Assembly (NCBI GenBank): GCA_020051775.1
Contig: JAGVQJ010000060.1
Location: forward strand, 1-40,992
DNA: 40,992 nt
From: Calditrichota bacterium
Lineage (GTDB): Bacteria > Electryoneota > B3-LCP
Direction of reading: 5' to 3'
Shown here piece by piece: positions 1 to 9,248 of the stretch. The position numbers and the translations under genes are program-made. Each line of letters opens with the position of its first letter. Position 1 is the stretch's first letter. The notes under the pieces were generated by a model. It saw nothing but the letters and a program-made list of their open reading frames with translations, ran no database searches and was not told the DNA's origin.

Positions 1-1
1 A

Positions 2-118
2 TACTTACCCGGTGGAACCCAAGGCGACTCCACCGCCGCCACGCCTGAAAAAGGGCGAAGGTTGAACAGTTTTATCATCGAAGAGGTCGTAAAACTTGTG
101 GTAGAACTGAATAAATGA
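2..118 (+). CDS. creatininase-family amidohydrolase, C-terminal end (partial)
   Basis: Only the last 38 codons are present, in frame 2 and ending at TGA 116-118. The tail contains GDSTAATPEKGRRL, which resembles the conserved GDPxxATxEKG segment near the C-terminus of creatininase (creatinine amidohydrolase) family proteins, followed by the usual closing helix (EEVVKLVVEL). Family members are metal-dependent amidohydrolases of cyclic amides, including creatinine and mycofactocin- or riboflavin-related substrates, so the substrate cannot be told. The metal ligands lie outside the window. A competing frame (3-65) gives a shorter Pro-rich tail and is less protein-like. Confidence 0.5.
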   Translation, partial: YLPGGTQGDSTAATPEKGRRLNSFIIEEVVKLVVELNK

Positions 119-148
119 CCGAGCGGACAGATTAAATTAACAGGAATC

Positions 149-811
149 ATGAACGGGAAGAATTTCATCATCGAGCGGCGTCGGGTCAAACATGCGCGTA
201 TCATCGTCAATCGGCAGATGCAGGTGCGGTTGATTGTACCGCGTAAATTCAGCCGTAAGCAGGTTAATGCGCTGATCGAGGATAAATCCGACTGGATCGA
301 AAAACAGTTGAACCATTTCGACCGAATACAGAACGCCCGAGTTCGGCTCGAAAAGGGAGAGATCCTCTATTTAGGCGCAGTCTACCGTTTCCAGCACCGC
401 GAAGATTTACACGGCCAGGTCGAAATAGACGCCTGCAACCGTATTATCTTTAGCGGCGCCAATTTGTTGAGCCGGCCAATTCAGGATTTCTGGTACCGGA
501 GCGAAGCACGCCGGTTGATCGAGCGCAAAGTCAATTTCTGGAGCCGGTTGCACGGATTTAATTTTAAGATGATGGTCATTCGCGGGCAGAAAACTCGCTG
601 GGGATCTTGTTCCAGCAAAGGCAACCTGTCTTTCAACTGGAAACTCATCAAAGCTCCTGAAGCTATAATGGATTACATTATTTTCCATGAACTTACACAT
701 ACAGAAATCCTCAACCATTCGCCCGCTTATTGGGAGCGTCTGGGCACCTTTTATCCACAATATCGGGCGGCCAAAACCTGGTTAAAAGCGAATAGTTGGA
801 TATTGGATTGA
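149..811 (+). CDS. YgjP-type zinc metallopeptidase (DUF45/M48-like)
   Basis: A 220-residue protein of the YgjP/DUF45 family, predicted cytoplasmic metal-dependent peptidases. The zinc motif HELTH is at residues 180-184, followed by LNHSPAYW (family form: HxxxxNHSxxFW), which supplies the third ligand. Upstream, QKTRWGSCSSKGNLSFNW (147-164) is the family signature. The first 50 residues carry the usual basic N-terminal sheet (RRVKHARIIV). The start ATG is preceded by AGGA at a suitable distance. Length is normal for the family. The physiological substrate is unknown; some relatives sit beside type I restriction genes, but nothing of that kind is next to this copy. It follows the creatininase tail by 30 bp and may be co-transcribed with it. 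Confidence 0.85.
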   Translation: MNGKNFIIERRRVKHARIIVNRQMQVRLIVPRKFSRKQVNALIEDKSDWIEKQLNHFDRIQNARVRLEKGEILYLGAVYRFQHREDLHGQVEIDACNRIIFSGANLLSRPIQDFWYRSEARRLIERKVNFWSRLHGFNFKMMVIRGQKTRWGSCSSKGNLSFNWKLIKAPEAIMDYIIFHELTHTEILNHSPAYWERLGTFYPQYRAAKTWLKANSWILD

Positions 812-913
812 AGTCCTGCAAGGTATGAATTCCTCCCAGATTGCTTTTGATAGAATCAGGAATTTGAGGCATTTCGGCCAAATCGCTAAAAATATCGGCT
901 TGATGAATTTCTC

Positions 914-942
914 TTGCATCATACAAAATATTTAATTATATT
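914..942 (+). promoter_or_regulatory. predicted sigma70-like promoter of the C25 gene
   Basis: TTGCAT (914-919) and TATATT (937-942) are separated by 17 bp in an A+T-rich stretch, about 58 bp before the ATG of the C25 protein. The spacing is ideal; the -35 box is imperfect. Prediction by eye. Confidence 0.4.
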
Positions 943-999
943 GAATACCAGAAAGAAACTAACCTGCAACTTTGGAAAACCAACCTGGAAGAGGTGTTT

Positions 1000-3900
1000 A
1001 TGAGAAACGGTAGAATCATCATCTGTGCGCTGTTGACCTTGGCTGGATTCTGCACCGCATTTGCCGCTTATACGCCCCTACGCAGCGATGTTGCCGGAGA
1101 GGCGCCTTTGATTCAAGTACTGCGCAATAACCTATCGGAAGTGCAGTTGGAGATACGCCTGCCCGGCCTGGAACTCACCGAAGGTGCGCTGGACGGCAAA
1201 AGGTGGGATCGAGTGGAAATTCCGGGAGGCGGATATGAGTTGGACCAAGGCTCTCCGGAAACCCCCCATTTCACCCGGCTGATCCTCATCCCAGCTACTG
1301 CCGCAGTCCATGCTGAATTTGAAGCTCTGGAATCCACCATTATTCCCAATATATTGCTGATGCCCGCTCAGGGTAAAGACCCCGTTGACCTAAAGATCAC
1401 GGACCATGTCCAGTATAATGAAGTAGTTTATGCTCGCAATACACTGTACCCGTCCCAACGAGTCATGATCGGTGAACCGGCCATCATTCGCGGTCAGCGG
1501 GTGGTGGCGCTGCGCACGAATCCGGTGCAATATAATCCGGTCACCCGCGAGCTGGTGGTAACTACGAAGTTCCGAGTAACGGTCAGCTTCGACGGCCAGG
1601 ATCTGCGGAACGTGCCCATTAGATCGCTTCTGCTGTCGCGGAGCTGGGCGAACATGATTCGGGCAGGTAGTTTCAACGGCGACGACCTGGAATATGACGC
1701 CGAGGCTGTTGGCGCCTACATGATTATAGCTGAAAATGATGCTGGATTACAGGGTTATTTGACTCCTTTGGTGGATTGGAAGAAACGCAAAGGACACAGC
1801 GTCACCGTGCAGACTTTCCCCACCACCTCCGTGCCCAGCAACACGACCGTCAAAAGTTGGATTCAAACAGCGTATGATACATGGCCTATTCCTCTGGAAT
1901 TCGTGATGCTGGTGGGCGACGTGGATGGCGGCACCTCATACCAACTCCCGGGCTGGTCGGTAACTGCTCCACCCTATGGCGGCGATATAACCGATTATGC
2001 ATACGCTCAACTGGAAGGCAACGACATCCTGCCGGACGTCGCCCTGGGGCGACTACCCGCGGCCAATGCTACCGAAGCCCAGACCATGATCAATAAGATC
2101 CTCTACTATGAGAAAATACCCTATACGGATAACAGCGCCTGGTATCACCAGGGCGTGTTGATTGCGGAGTCCCCCGGCTCAGGGTTTTCCACTATCCAGA
2201 CGAATCGTTACATCAAAACGCGCATGATTCTGAACCAATATACGCGCATAGACACATTATGGTACAATATGTCCGGATCAGTGAATACTACGCTTTCACC
2301 GGCCATCAACAACGGAGTCATCTACGCCAACTATCGCGGCGAAGGGACTATGGGGAACTTCTATACCAGCAGTATTGACGCCTTAACCAATGGTCGCAAA
2401 CTTCCCTTCGTGGTGACCATCACCTGCGGAACGGGTGGATTCGAAGGGGATTCCTTCATGGAACATTTTGTCGTTTCGGGAGCCCCGGCTACGCCGCGGG
2501 CGGCGGTTGGATGTATTGGAACCGCTACCTTGGGCACTCACACGCGGTTCAATAATGTCATGGATATGGGGGTTTTTGCCGGCATCTTCGACGTGGGCGC
2601 AACCGAATCCGGGAATGCGCTGAATTATGGAAAATTGCAACTCTGGCTCACGTATGGAATCCATGATTTCTCTGCGGCGGACAACTTCTGTCGGTGGAAT
2701 GCTCTGGCGGGCGACCCCGGACTGGAAATGTTCACCAAAGCTATCCAGTTCATGACGTGCAGTGTGCCCGATCAGGTTACATTCGGCGTCAATTCGCTGA
2801 CGCTGAATGTCAACGAAACGGGTGTTGGCCCGTTGGAAGAGGCCATTGTCTGCTTGTATAAGGCGGGTGAACTTCAGTCAGTAGGCACTACCAACGCGAA
2901 CGGCCAGGTAACATTACCCTTAACCGTCAGCGCCGCGGGAAACGTCAAGGTTACTATCACCAAGCAGAATTTCTTCCCGCTGGTAGATTCGCTGGAAGTC
3001 GTCAGCGCAGCCGTGGCCGTGGGTTATCAGAGCCACACGGTGGATGACGACAACCTGGGAGGCACCGTAGGGGATAATGACAACGTCCTCAATCCCGGCG
3101 AAACGGTGGATTTACCTCTCACTTTCATGAACTATGGCACCTCCACGACGGCTACCGGCATTACGACGACTGCTGCTGAGAGCGATCCTTTCACCACTCT
3201 GTCCAGCGCTACTCAAAGCTTCCCGAATATGACCCCAGGAGCTACGGGTAACAGCGGCGGGTCTTTACGTTTGGTACTGACGTCGGATTGTCCCGACGGC
3301 TACACCGTACCCCTGGCGTTTAATACAACTTCCGGGCAGGGAAGCTGGCTGGGAGGATTGGCGCTACCGGTCGTCTCTTATTTAATGACCCTGTTGAGCG
3401 CCCAGACCTCGGGTAGCGACACCTTGCTCTCGCCGGGAGAAACAGCCAATCTGATCCTGGCTGTCAAGAATTTTGGCCACAAGACAGCCACGGCGTTGAC
3501 TGCCACCATCACTTCGCTGGATCCGCTGGTAACCGTCAACGACAACAGCGCCTCTTTCGGGACGATCAATATCGGAGCGCCCGGCAATTGTTCCGCCAAT
3601 CCTTTCAACCTGACCGCAGCGGCCAATGCCCCTCCGGGCCATCCGGCAAAATTGCGGGTAGTCTTCAGCGCTAACAATGCCGCCCAGACGGAAACGCTGA
3701 CAGTGGCGTTGGGAACCAAGCATTCCTATGACCCCCAGGGACCGGACGAGTACGGCTACTATTGCTTCGATAACACCGACGCCAATTACGCTCAAACCCC
3801 AACATACAATTGGGTTGAAATTGATCCCACCTTCGGCGGGTCCGGGACTATGATCCCCATTTCCGACGTCTCGGATAGCGATGATTCGTCGTTTGTTGTG

Positions 3901-5136
3901 ACTCTTCCCTTCACCTTTGGCTACTACGGGCAGACGGCCACACAGGTTACGGTTTGCAGCAACGGCTGGCTATCCACCGTGGCCAACATTTCCTTCAATG
4001 ATTTCCGCAATCACCCCATCCCCTGTCCGATAGGGCCCTACGCGATGATCGCCCCCTTCTGGGACGATCTGATCACCTGGTCGGGAGGGCATGTGTACAG
4101 TTGGCATGATGTTGTCAATCATCGCTTCATCATTGAGTGGTCGCGCATGAAATCGCTGGCCTGGCCGCAACCACAGCAGATCTTCGAGGTGATACTTCTG
4201 GATCCGGCCTACTACAGCACTCCCACAGGCGACGGGGAGATCATCTTCCAATACCACACCATAGATCATATTCAAGGGATCTCCGATGACAATCCCTGGA
4301 GCACTATCGGCATCGAATCCCCGAACCAATTGGTCGGTATCGAGACGATGTACTGGGGCAGTTACCATGACCCCGCTGCTGCTCCGGTGCAAACCGGCAG
4401 AGCTATGAAATTCACGACGGCGATTACTTTTCAACCGCCGGGAGGAACCCTGGACGTCACACTGGCGCCGGTTAATCCGCCCATCGTCATTCCGGCTTCG
4501 GGCGGTTCCTTCAGCTACAACGTTTCGGTTACCAACAACGGCAGCAGTCCTGCCTCCTTCGATGGTTGGATCATGCAGTACACTCCCGGTGGAACCTGGC
4601 AGGGACCTATGCTGGGACCGGTTAGCTTGATACTTCCGGCGGGAGTAACGGTGACGCGCCTGCGCACCCAGAATGTGCCGGGATCTGCCGCTCCGGGAGT
4701 TTACACTTACCGGGGTTACGTCGGTATCTACAGCACGGTTAAATGGGATTCCAGCAGCTTCACCTACACCAAGTCGGTGACCGGTGACGGATCGTTCGTG
4801 GGTGATTGGGATAACTGGGGCGAGAGCTTTGCGCCGTATGAAACAGTGACCACCTCCCAGGATGGTCTTCCGGCTCAATATTCGCTCGAACAGAACAGAC
4901 CCAATCCCTTCAATCCTACGACCAGCATCAATTATCAGCTCGCAGCGCTGAGCCACGTCAATATACGGGTGTACGACACTGCCGGGAGGTTAGTGACGTC
5001 TTTGGTGGACAGTTGGCAGGAAGCGGGAACGCACCAGGTCACTTTCGACGGCTCGAAGTTGTCCTCCGGTCTCTACTTCTTGAGGATGCAAGCGGGCGAG
5101 TTCAACAGCGTTAGGAAGATGATGTTAGTCAAATAG
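1000..5136 (+). CDS. secreted gingipain-like C25 family protein with T9SS sorting domain; catalytic His replaced
   Basis: A 1378-residue exported protein. I start at ATG 1000, 5 bp after GGAAGAGG, rather than at GTG 994. Order: signal peptide (1 to about 24), propeptide-like region (about 40-210), peptidase C25 domain (about 238-577), C25-type Ig domain (about 585-670), two beta-sandwich repeats each containing a xLxPGETxxL segment, a domain with FTFGYYG and SNGW, a Ser/Gly-rich beta domain (about 1150-1250) also found in the surface protein at 13196-15931, and a T9SS type A sorting domain (about 1292-1378; RPNPFNP, GLYFLRM, C-terminal VK). The nucleophile Cys is present (Cys476, in TITCGTGGFEGD). 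The general-base position, His in gingipains (GHG), is Glu448 (YRGEG). Peptidase activity is therefore uncertain; it may be a divergent peptidase or a pseudoenzyme. Site: outer surface via T9SS. Confidence 0.85.
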   Translation: MRNGRIIICALLTLAGFCTAFAAYTPLRSDVAGEAPLIQVLRNNLSEVQLEIRLPGLELTEGALDGKRWDRVEIPGGGYELDQGSPETPHFTRLILIPATAAVHAEFEALESTIIPNILLMPAQGKDPVDLKITDHVQYNEVVYARNTLYPSQRVMIGEPAIIRGQRVVALRTNPVQYNPVTRELVVTTKFRVTVSFDGQDLRNVPIRSLLLSRSWANMIRAGSFNGDDLEYDAEAVGAYMIIAENDAGLQGYLTPLVDWKKRKGHSVTVQTFPTTSVPSNTTVKSWIQTAYDTWPIPLEFVMLVGDVDGGTSYQLPGWSVTAPPYGGDITDYAYAQLEGNDILPDVALGRLPAANATEAQTMINKILYYEKIPYTDNSAWYHQGVLIAESPGSGFSTIQTNRYIKTRMILNQYTRIDTLWYNMSGSVNTTLSPAINNGVIYANYRGEGTMGNFYTSSIDALTNGRKLPFVVTITCGTGGFEGDSFMEHFVVSGAPATPRAAVGCIGTATLGTHTRFNNVMDMGVFAGIFDVGATESGNALNYGKLQLWLTYGIHDFSAADNFCRWNALAGDPGLEMFTKAIQFMTCSVPDQVTFGVNSLTLNVNETGVGPLEEAIVCLYKAGELQSVGTTNANGQVTLPLTVSAAGNVKVTITKQNFFPLVDSLEVVSAAVAVGYQSHTVDDDNLGGTVGDNDNVLNPGETVDLPLTFMNYGTSTTATGITTTAAESDPFTTLSSATQSFPNMTPGATGNSGGSLRLVLTSDCPDGYTVPLAFNTTSGQGSWLGGLALPVVSYLMTLLSAQTSGSDTLLSPGETANLILAVKNFGHKTATALTATITSLDPLVTVNDNSASFGTINIGAPGNCSANPFNLTAAANAPPGHPAKLRVVFSANNAAQTETLTVALGTKHSYDPQGPDEYGYYCFDNTDANYAQTPTYNWVEIDPTFGGSGTMIPISDVSDSDDSSFVVTLPFTFGYYGQTATQVTVCSNGWLSTVANISFNDFRNHPIPCPIGPYAMIAPFWDDLITWSGGHVYSWHDVVNHRFIIEWSRMKSLAWPQPQQIFEVILLDPAYYSTPTGDGEIIFQYHTIDHIQGISDDNPWSTIGIESPNQLVGIETMYWGSYHDPAAAPVQTGRAMKFTTAITFQPPGGTLDVTLAPVNPPIVIPASGGSFSYNVSVTNNGSSPASFDGWIMQYTPGGTWQGPMLGPVSLILPAGVTVTRLRTQNVPGSAAPGVYTYRGYVGIYSTVKWDSSSFTYTKSVTGDGSFVGDWDNWGESFAPYETVTTSQDGLPAQYSLEQNRPNPFNPTTSINYQLAALSHVNIRVYDTAGRLVTSLVDSWQEAGTHQVTFDGSKLSSGLYFLRMQAGEFNSVRKMMLVK

Positions 5137-5174
5137 ATTCAAGTCTGGAGTCAAAAAATTTAAAAACCGCACTG

Positions 5175-5207
5175 GGGTCGAGCATGTCTCGACCCTTATC
5201 TTTTATA
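5175..5207 (+). terminator. hairpin terminator after the C25 gene
   Basis: Perfect 8-bp inverted repeat GGGTCGAG (5175-5182) / CTCGACCC (5188-5195) with a 5-nt loop, followed by TTATCTTTTA. It lies 39 bp after the C25 stop. The T tract is interrupted, so termination may be partial. The same core recurs at 16027 and 21511. Confidence 0.55.
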
Positions 5208-5315
5208 GTGAGGAAGAGAGCAGCAACAAACTTGACAACAATTTCGGTTGCATTTGGGAGGAAAATTCATTACAGTTATGGGGAAATGAAAATTTAACAT
5301 TCCAGAAGGAATGCC

Positions 5316-7442
5316 ATGCGAGGAATGCGATTTGGGGTTGCCTGTGCTGTTTTAATAATGGCGACCCAATTGGAGTTTCAGGCGAAAACGCCCAAAGTGA
5401 CTTACCCCGAAACGCCGAAGATCACCGTCTGCGACACATTGTACGGAACAGTGCTGAAGGACGACTACCGCTGGCTGGAGAACGCTCAAGATTCGCTTGT
5501 GACCACTTGGACGGAAGCGGAAGAGAAACTGACGCATTCGCTGCTGGACAACCTACCGCAACGCACTTGGCTGATGGAGCGGTTGAACGAACTGTGGCGC
5601 TACGATGACGAAAGCGTGCCCCACAGGTGCTTAATCGGCGACCGCATTTTCATTTCCACCAAGAAGAAAGATGACGAAAAGTGGGTTTACTGCACGATGG
5701 AGCGGGAAGGCGCTTCGCGCGTCGAGTTGTTGAATCCCAACAAGTGGGATCCAACCGAGACGCTGGATGGCGCCGTGCCGTCTCGCGACGGCCAGTATGT
5801 GGTTTATGGGGTGGCACGCGGCGGCGATGAAAATTCCGTCTACCGGGTTATGGTCAGCTCCACAGGCGAGCTTCTGCCGGACACTTTACGCGGCTGGAAA
5901 CAGTCCGTGTCATGCTGGATGCCGGACAATTCCGGATTCTATTATTCCGCCAAACCGCTCAAGGGCGAAGTCCCCGAGGGCGAGGAGAACTACTGGCATG
6001 CCGCCTGGTATCACAAGTTGGGAACTCCGACAGATCAGGATCGTAAAATCTTCTCTCACACCGGAGTCAAAGAGTACTGGCATGGCGTGAGTATCACCGA
6101 AGATGGGCGCTGGGAAATCTATAGCCGCAGCCTCTTCAATAAGAATGAAATCTACTACCGTCGCACTGGTTCCAACGATACCTTGACGGCGTTGGCCACC
6201 GGCTTCGACGCACAATACAAACCGGAATTCATCGGCGACAGGATCTTCATCCACACCGATCTAAACGCGCCCAATTACAAGGTCTACCTCACCGATACCG
6301 CACACCCGCAGCGCGAGGCCTGGCAGGAGTTCATCCCGGAGGGCAAGGATCGGTTGGATTATATCTCCGGCATCGCCGGGCAGCTTTATGTTTCCTATCT
6401 GCACAACGCTCATACCATAGTCAAGGTCTATGACCTGGACGGGACATATCGCCACGACCTGCCCTTCCCCACTCTGGGTAGCGGATACGTTTCCGGTCAC
6501 TGGTCGCAGCCGGAAGTCTGGGTGTACTTCTCCAGTTTTATCTTTCCGTCCACGACCTTTAAGTATGATTTCGACCGGGACAGCCTGTCGCTCTATCGTA
6601 AGTATCCCGTCGAAATCAATGTGGATCAATTTACAAGTGAACAGGTGTGGTATAATTCCAAGGACGGCACTCCCGTATCAATGTTCCTGGTGTACCGCCA
6701 GGATCTGAAGAAAAACGGCAAGAATCCGGTGATGCTGACCGGTTATGGCGGTTTCAACATATCCATGACGCCAAGCTTCTCCATAACGCGGATGACCTGG
6801 CTGGAAGCCGGAGGGATGATCGCCATCCCCAATCTTCGCGGCGGCGGGGAGTATGGCCAAGCCTGGCACCTGGCCGGCATGCGCGAAAAGAAACAAAACG
6901 TATTCGATGATTTTATCGCCGCGGCTCACTGGTTGATTGACCACAAATACACCAATCCCAAGAAACTGGCCATCAGCGGTGGGAGCAATGGCGGGTTGCT
7001 GGTCGGAGCCGCTACCGTGCAGGCGCCGAACCTGTTCAAGGTTGTGGAATGCGGCGTACCGTTGCTGGATATGGTGAATTATCACAAGTTTGGGATTGCG
7101 AATATCTGGGCGGAGGAATACGGCAGCAGCGACGATTCTGCGCAGTTTAAGTACATTCTCGCTTATTCACCCTATCAGAATATTAAGATGGGAGTGCGCT
7201 ACCCGGCTATGATCATCCAAGGTAGCGAGAACGACGCTCGGGTAGATCCCATGCACGCCCGCAAGATGGCGGCGCGGCTCCAGGCCGCGGATAAAGGCGG
7301 CGGACCGATCCTGTTGCTGGTGCGCAAGGATTCCGGCCATGGCGGCGGGACCACGATCACGGCGCAGATCGCGCAACGATCCCTGCCGTTGGCGTTCATG
7401 ATGGAGCAGTTGGGGATGCAGACCCCCCGGATAAAGGAATAG
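5316..7442 (+). CDS. exported prolyl oligopeptidase (S9A family)
   Basis: A 708-residue serine peptidase that cuts short peptides after proline (family knowledge). The N-terminus carries a hydrophobic segment (FGVACAVLIMATQ) that looks like a signal peptide with possible cleavage after about residue 22, so the enzyme is probably periplasmic. Residues about 75-430 correspond to the seven-bladed propeller, and about 450-700 to the alpha/beta hydrolase. The triad is visible: Ser557 in GGSNGG, Asp640 in GSENDARVDP and His675 in KDSGHGGG, nearly the same numbering as porcine POP (554/641/680). ATG 5316 follows AAGGA at 5 bp. The aspS gene begins 32 bp downstream on the same strand, with a duplicated GGGAACAGA in the spacer, so the two may share a transcript. 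Confidence 0.92.
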   Translation: MRGMRFGVACAVLIMATQLEFQAKTPKVTYPETPKITVCDTLYGTVLKDDYRWLENAQDSLVTTWTEAEEKLTHSLLDNLPQRTWLMERLNELWRYDDESVPHRCLIGDRIFISTKKKDDEKWVYCTMEREGASRVELLNPNKWDPTETLDGAVPSRDGQYVVYGVARGGDENSVYRVMVSSTGELLPDTLRGWKQSVSCWMPDNSGFYYSAKPLKGEVPEGEENYWHAAWYHKLGTPTDQDRKIFSHTGVKEYWHGVSITEDGRWEIYSRSLFNKNEIYYRRTGSNDTLTALATGFDAQYKPEFIGDRIFIHTDLNAPNYKVYLTDTAHPQREAWQEFIPEGKDRLDYISGIAGQLYVSYLHNAHTIVKVYDLDGTYRHDLPFPTLGSGYVSGHWSQPEVWVYFSSFIFPSTTFKYDFDRDSLSLYRKYPVEINVDQFTSEQVWYNSKDGTPVSMFLVYRQDLKKNGKNPVMLTGYGGFNISMTPSFSITRMTWLEAGGMIAIPNLRGGGEYGQAWHLAGMREKKQNVFDDFIAAAHWLIDHKYTNPKKLAISGGSNGGLLVGAATVQAPNLFKVVECGVPLLDMVNYHKFGIANIWAEEYGSSDDSAQFKYILAYSPYQNIKMGVRYPAMIIQGSENDARVDPMHARKMAARLQAADKGGGPILLLVRKDSGHGGGTTITAQIAQRSLPLAFMMEQLGMQTPRIKE

Positions 7443-7474
7443 GGAACAGAAGATAGGGAACAGAGAAAAGAAAG

Positions 7475-9244
7475 ATGAAAAATCGAATATACTGCGGCTC
7501 CACCGATCTTTCCCAGAAAGGACAAGTTGTGCTGTTGGCCGGTTGGGTGCAACGTGTACGCAATTTGGGCGGACTGGTCTTTTTCGATCTGCGAGATCAT
7601 ACCGGTCTGGTACAGGTTACACCAGACCCGTATCATGAAGATCATGATCATTTGTACGAGACTGCAATCCATTTGCACCATGAGGATGTGGTGGAGATTC
7701 ACGGATTGGTACGCCGTCGCCCCCAGGGTGGCGAAAACCCCAAAATGGCCACCGGTCTGCTTGAAGTCGTTGCCACCCGTATCAAAGTGTTGTCGCGCGC
7801 CACTACACCGCCATTTCTCCCGGAAGAGGCGGATTCAGTGCAGGAGGAACTGCGCCTGAAATACCGCGTGCTCCACTTGCGCGCCGATCGTATGCAGCGT
7901 AATTTCCGTCTGCGTCACCGGCTCTCCCAAACGGTGCGCCGCTATTTCGACGAGAACGGCTTCATCGAAGTGGAGACGCCTTTCCTGGTCAAGCCCACAC
8001 CGGAAGGTGCAAGAGATTTTCTGGTGCCCTCGCGGTTGCACCTGGGGCGAGCGTATGCTCTGCCGCAGTCGCCACAGATCTATAAGCAACTTTTGATGGT
8101 GGCCGGATTCGACCGTTATTTTCAGATCGTCAAATGCTTTCGGGACGAGGATCTGCGCGCCGACCGCCAGCCGGAATTCACCCAGATTGACGTGGAACTC
8201 TCCTTCACCGAAGAACCCGAAGTACAGGAGATTATGGAAGGGCTGATGGCGCGAATCTTTCAAGACGTGAAAGGTCAGACTGTCCCCGTGCCTTTTGAGC
8301 GCATTCCCTATCACGACGCCATGCTTCAGTACGGCAGTGACAAACCCGATCTACGCATCCCCCTTAAAATCGCCGACCTGTCAGGAATATTCGCGTCATC
8401 CGAATTTCGCGTATTCTCAGAGGCTTTGGCCGGAGGCGGAGCCATTCGCGCCTTGAATCTGCCCGGCGCAGGAGGCTATTCCCGCAAGCAGCGCGACGAT
8501 CTGCTGGAGAAAGCCAAATCCTGGGGACTGGGGGGGCTGGTTTTCCTGCAGTGGTTACCGGCGGGGATCACTTCAACTGTGGCCAAGTTCATGACTCCTG
8601 AGCAGATGAAGGCTGCCGCAGAAATTGTTAAGGCTCAGAGCGGCGATCTGATCGCTATCGGTGCGGATAGGAATATCGAAAAGCTGGCCGTCGGCATGGG
8701 ACAGCTACGGCTGTGGATCGGCCGGGAATTGAATCTCATCCAAAAAGACGAACATCGCCTTTGCTGGGTCGTGGATTTTCCCATGTTCGAGTGGAATGCG
8801 GAGATGAACCGCTACCAGGCCGCCCACCACCCCTTTACGTCGCCGGTACTGGCGGATCTCGAGGCTTACGCCGACCAACCAGGCAAGATCCGGGCGCGAG
8901 CCTACGATCTGGTACTTGACGGCAACGAAATCGCCGGAGGGTCAATCCGCATTCATGATCGCGAAGTGCAAAAGAAAATTTTCCAACACCTGGGGTTCAC
9001 ACCAGAAGAAGCTCAGGCCAAGTTCGGCTTTCTGTTAGAGGCGCTGGAATTGGGCGCTCCGCCTCATGGAGGCATTGCCTTCGGTCTGGATCGCTTGGCC
9101 ATGATCCTGGTGGGAGCCGATTCCATCCGCGACGTGATCGCCTTCCCGAAAACGACGGCGGCGCTGTCTTTGATGGATGGATCGCCCGCTCCGGTGGCAG
9201 ATGAACAGTGGGGGGAATTGGGGTTAAAGCGTTTAACATCCTGA
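7475..9244 (+). CDS. aspS: aspartyl-tRNA synthetase
   Basis: A 589-residue class II synthetase, the normal length for bacterial AspRS (E. coli 590). It joins aspartate to tRNA-Asp in the cytoplasm. Order: N-terminal OB anticodon-binding domain (1 to about 105; GWVQRVRNLGGLVFFDLRD), catalytic core with motif 2 (FRDEDLRADRQPEFTQID, near 225-242), the bacterial GAD insertion (about 280-410) and motif 3 (GIAFGLDRLAMIL, near 530). The presence of the GAD insertion marks it as bacterial type. Whether it also charges tRNA-Asn (non-discriminating form, needing GatCAB) cannot be decided here. rlmB starts 5 bases after the stop, so the two are co-transcribed. Confidence 0.96.
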   Translation: MKNRIYCGSTDLSQKGQVVLLAGWVQRVRNLGGLVFFDLRDHTGLVQVTPDPYHEDHDHLYETAIHLHHEDVVEIHGLVRRRPQGGENPKMATGLLEVVATRIKVLSRATTPPFLPEEADSVQEELRLKYRVLHLRADRMQRNFRLRHRLSQTVRRYFDENGFIEVETPFLVKPTPEGARDFLVPSRLHLGRAYALPQSPQIYKQLLMVAGFDRYFQIVKCFRDEDLRADRQPEFTQIDVELSFTEEPEVQEIMEGLMARIFQDVKGQTVPVPFERIPYHDAMLQYGSDKPDLRIPLKIADLSGIFASSEFRVFSEALAGGGAIRALNLPGAGGYSRKQRDDLLEKAKSWGLGGLVFLQWLPAGITSTVAKFMTPEQMKAAAEIVKAQSGDLIAIGADRNIEKLAVGMGQLRLWIGRELNLIQKDEHRLCWVVDFPMFEWNAEMNRYQAAHHPFTSPVLADLEAYADQPGKIRARAYDLVLDGNEIAGGSIRIHDREVQKKIFQHLGFTPEEAQAKFGFLLEALELGAPPHGGIAFGLDRLAMILVGADSIRDVIAFPKTTAALSLMDGSPAPVADEQWGELGLKRLTS

Positions 9245-9248
9245 TAAT

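Noticed and set aside
3307..3318. 12-bp match to the reverse complement of the tRNA-Arg 3' end (GTACCCCTGGCG)
   Set aside because: It lies inside the C25 coding region, on the wrong side of the integrase, and is short enough to be chance. Not an attachment site.
3970..4956. Long open frame of 328 codons on the - strand inside the C25 gene
   Set aside because: It lies wholly within a gene with clear domains on the other strand, is rich in Arg/His/Gly as antisense frames of such genes are, and has no ribosome site.
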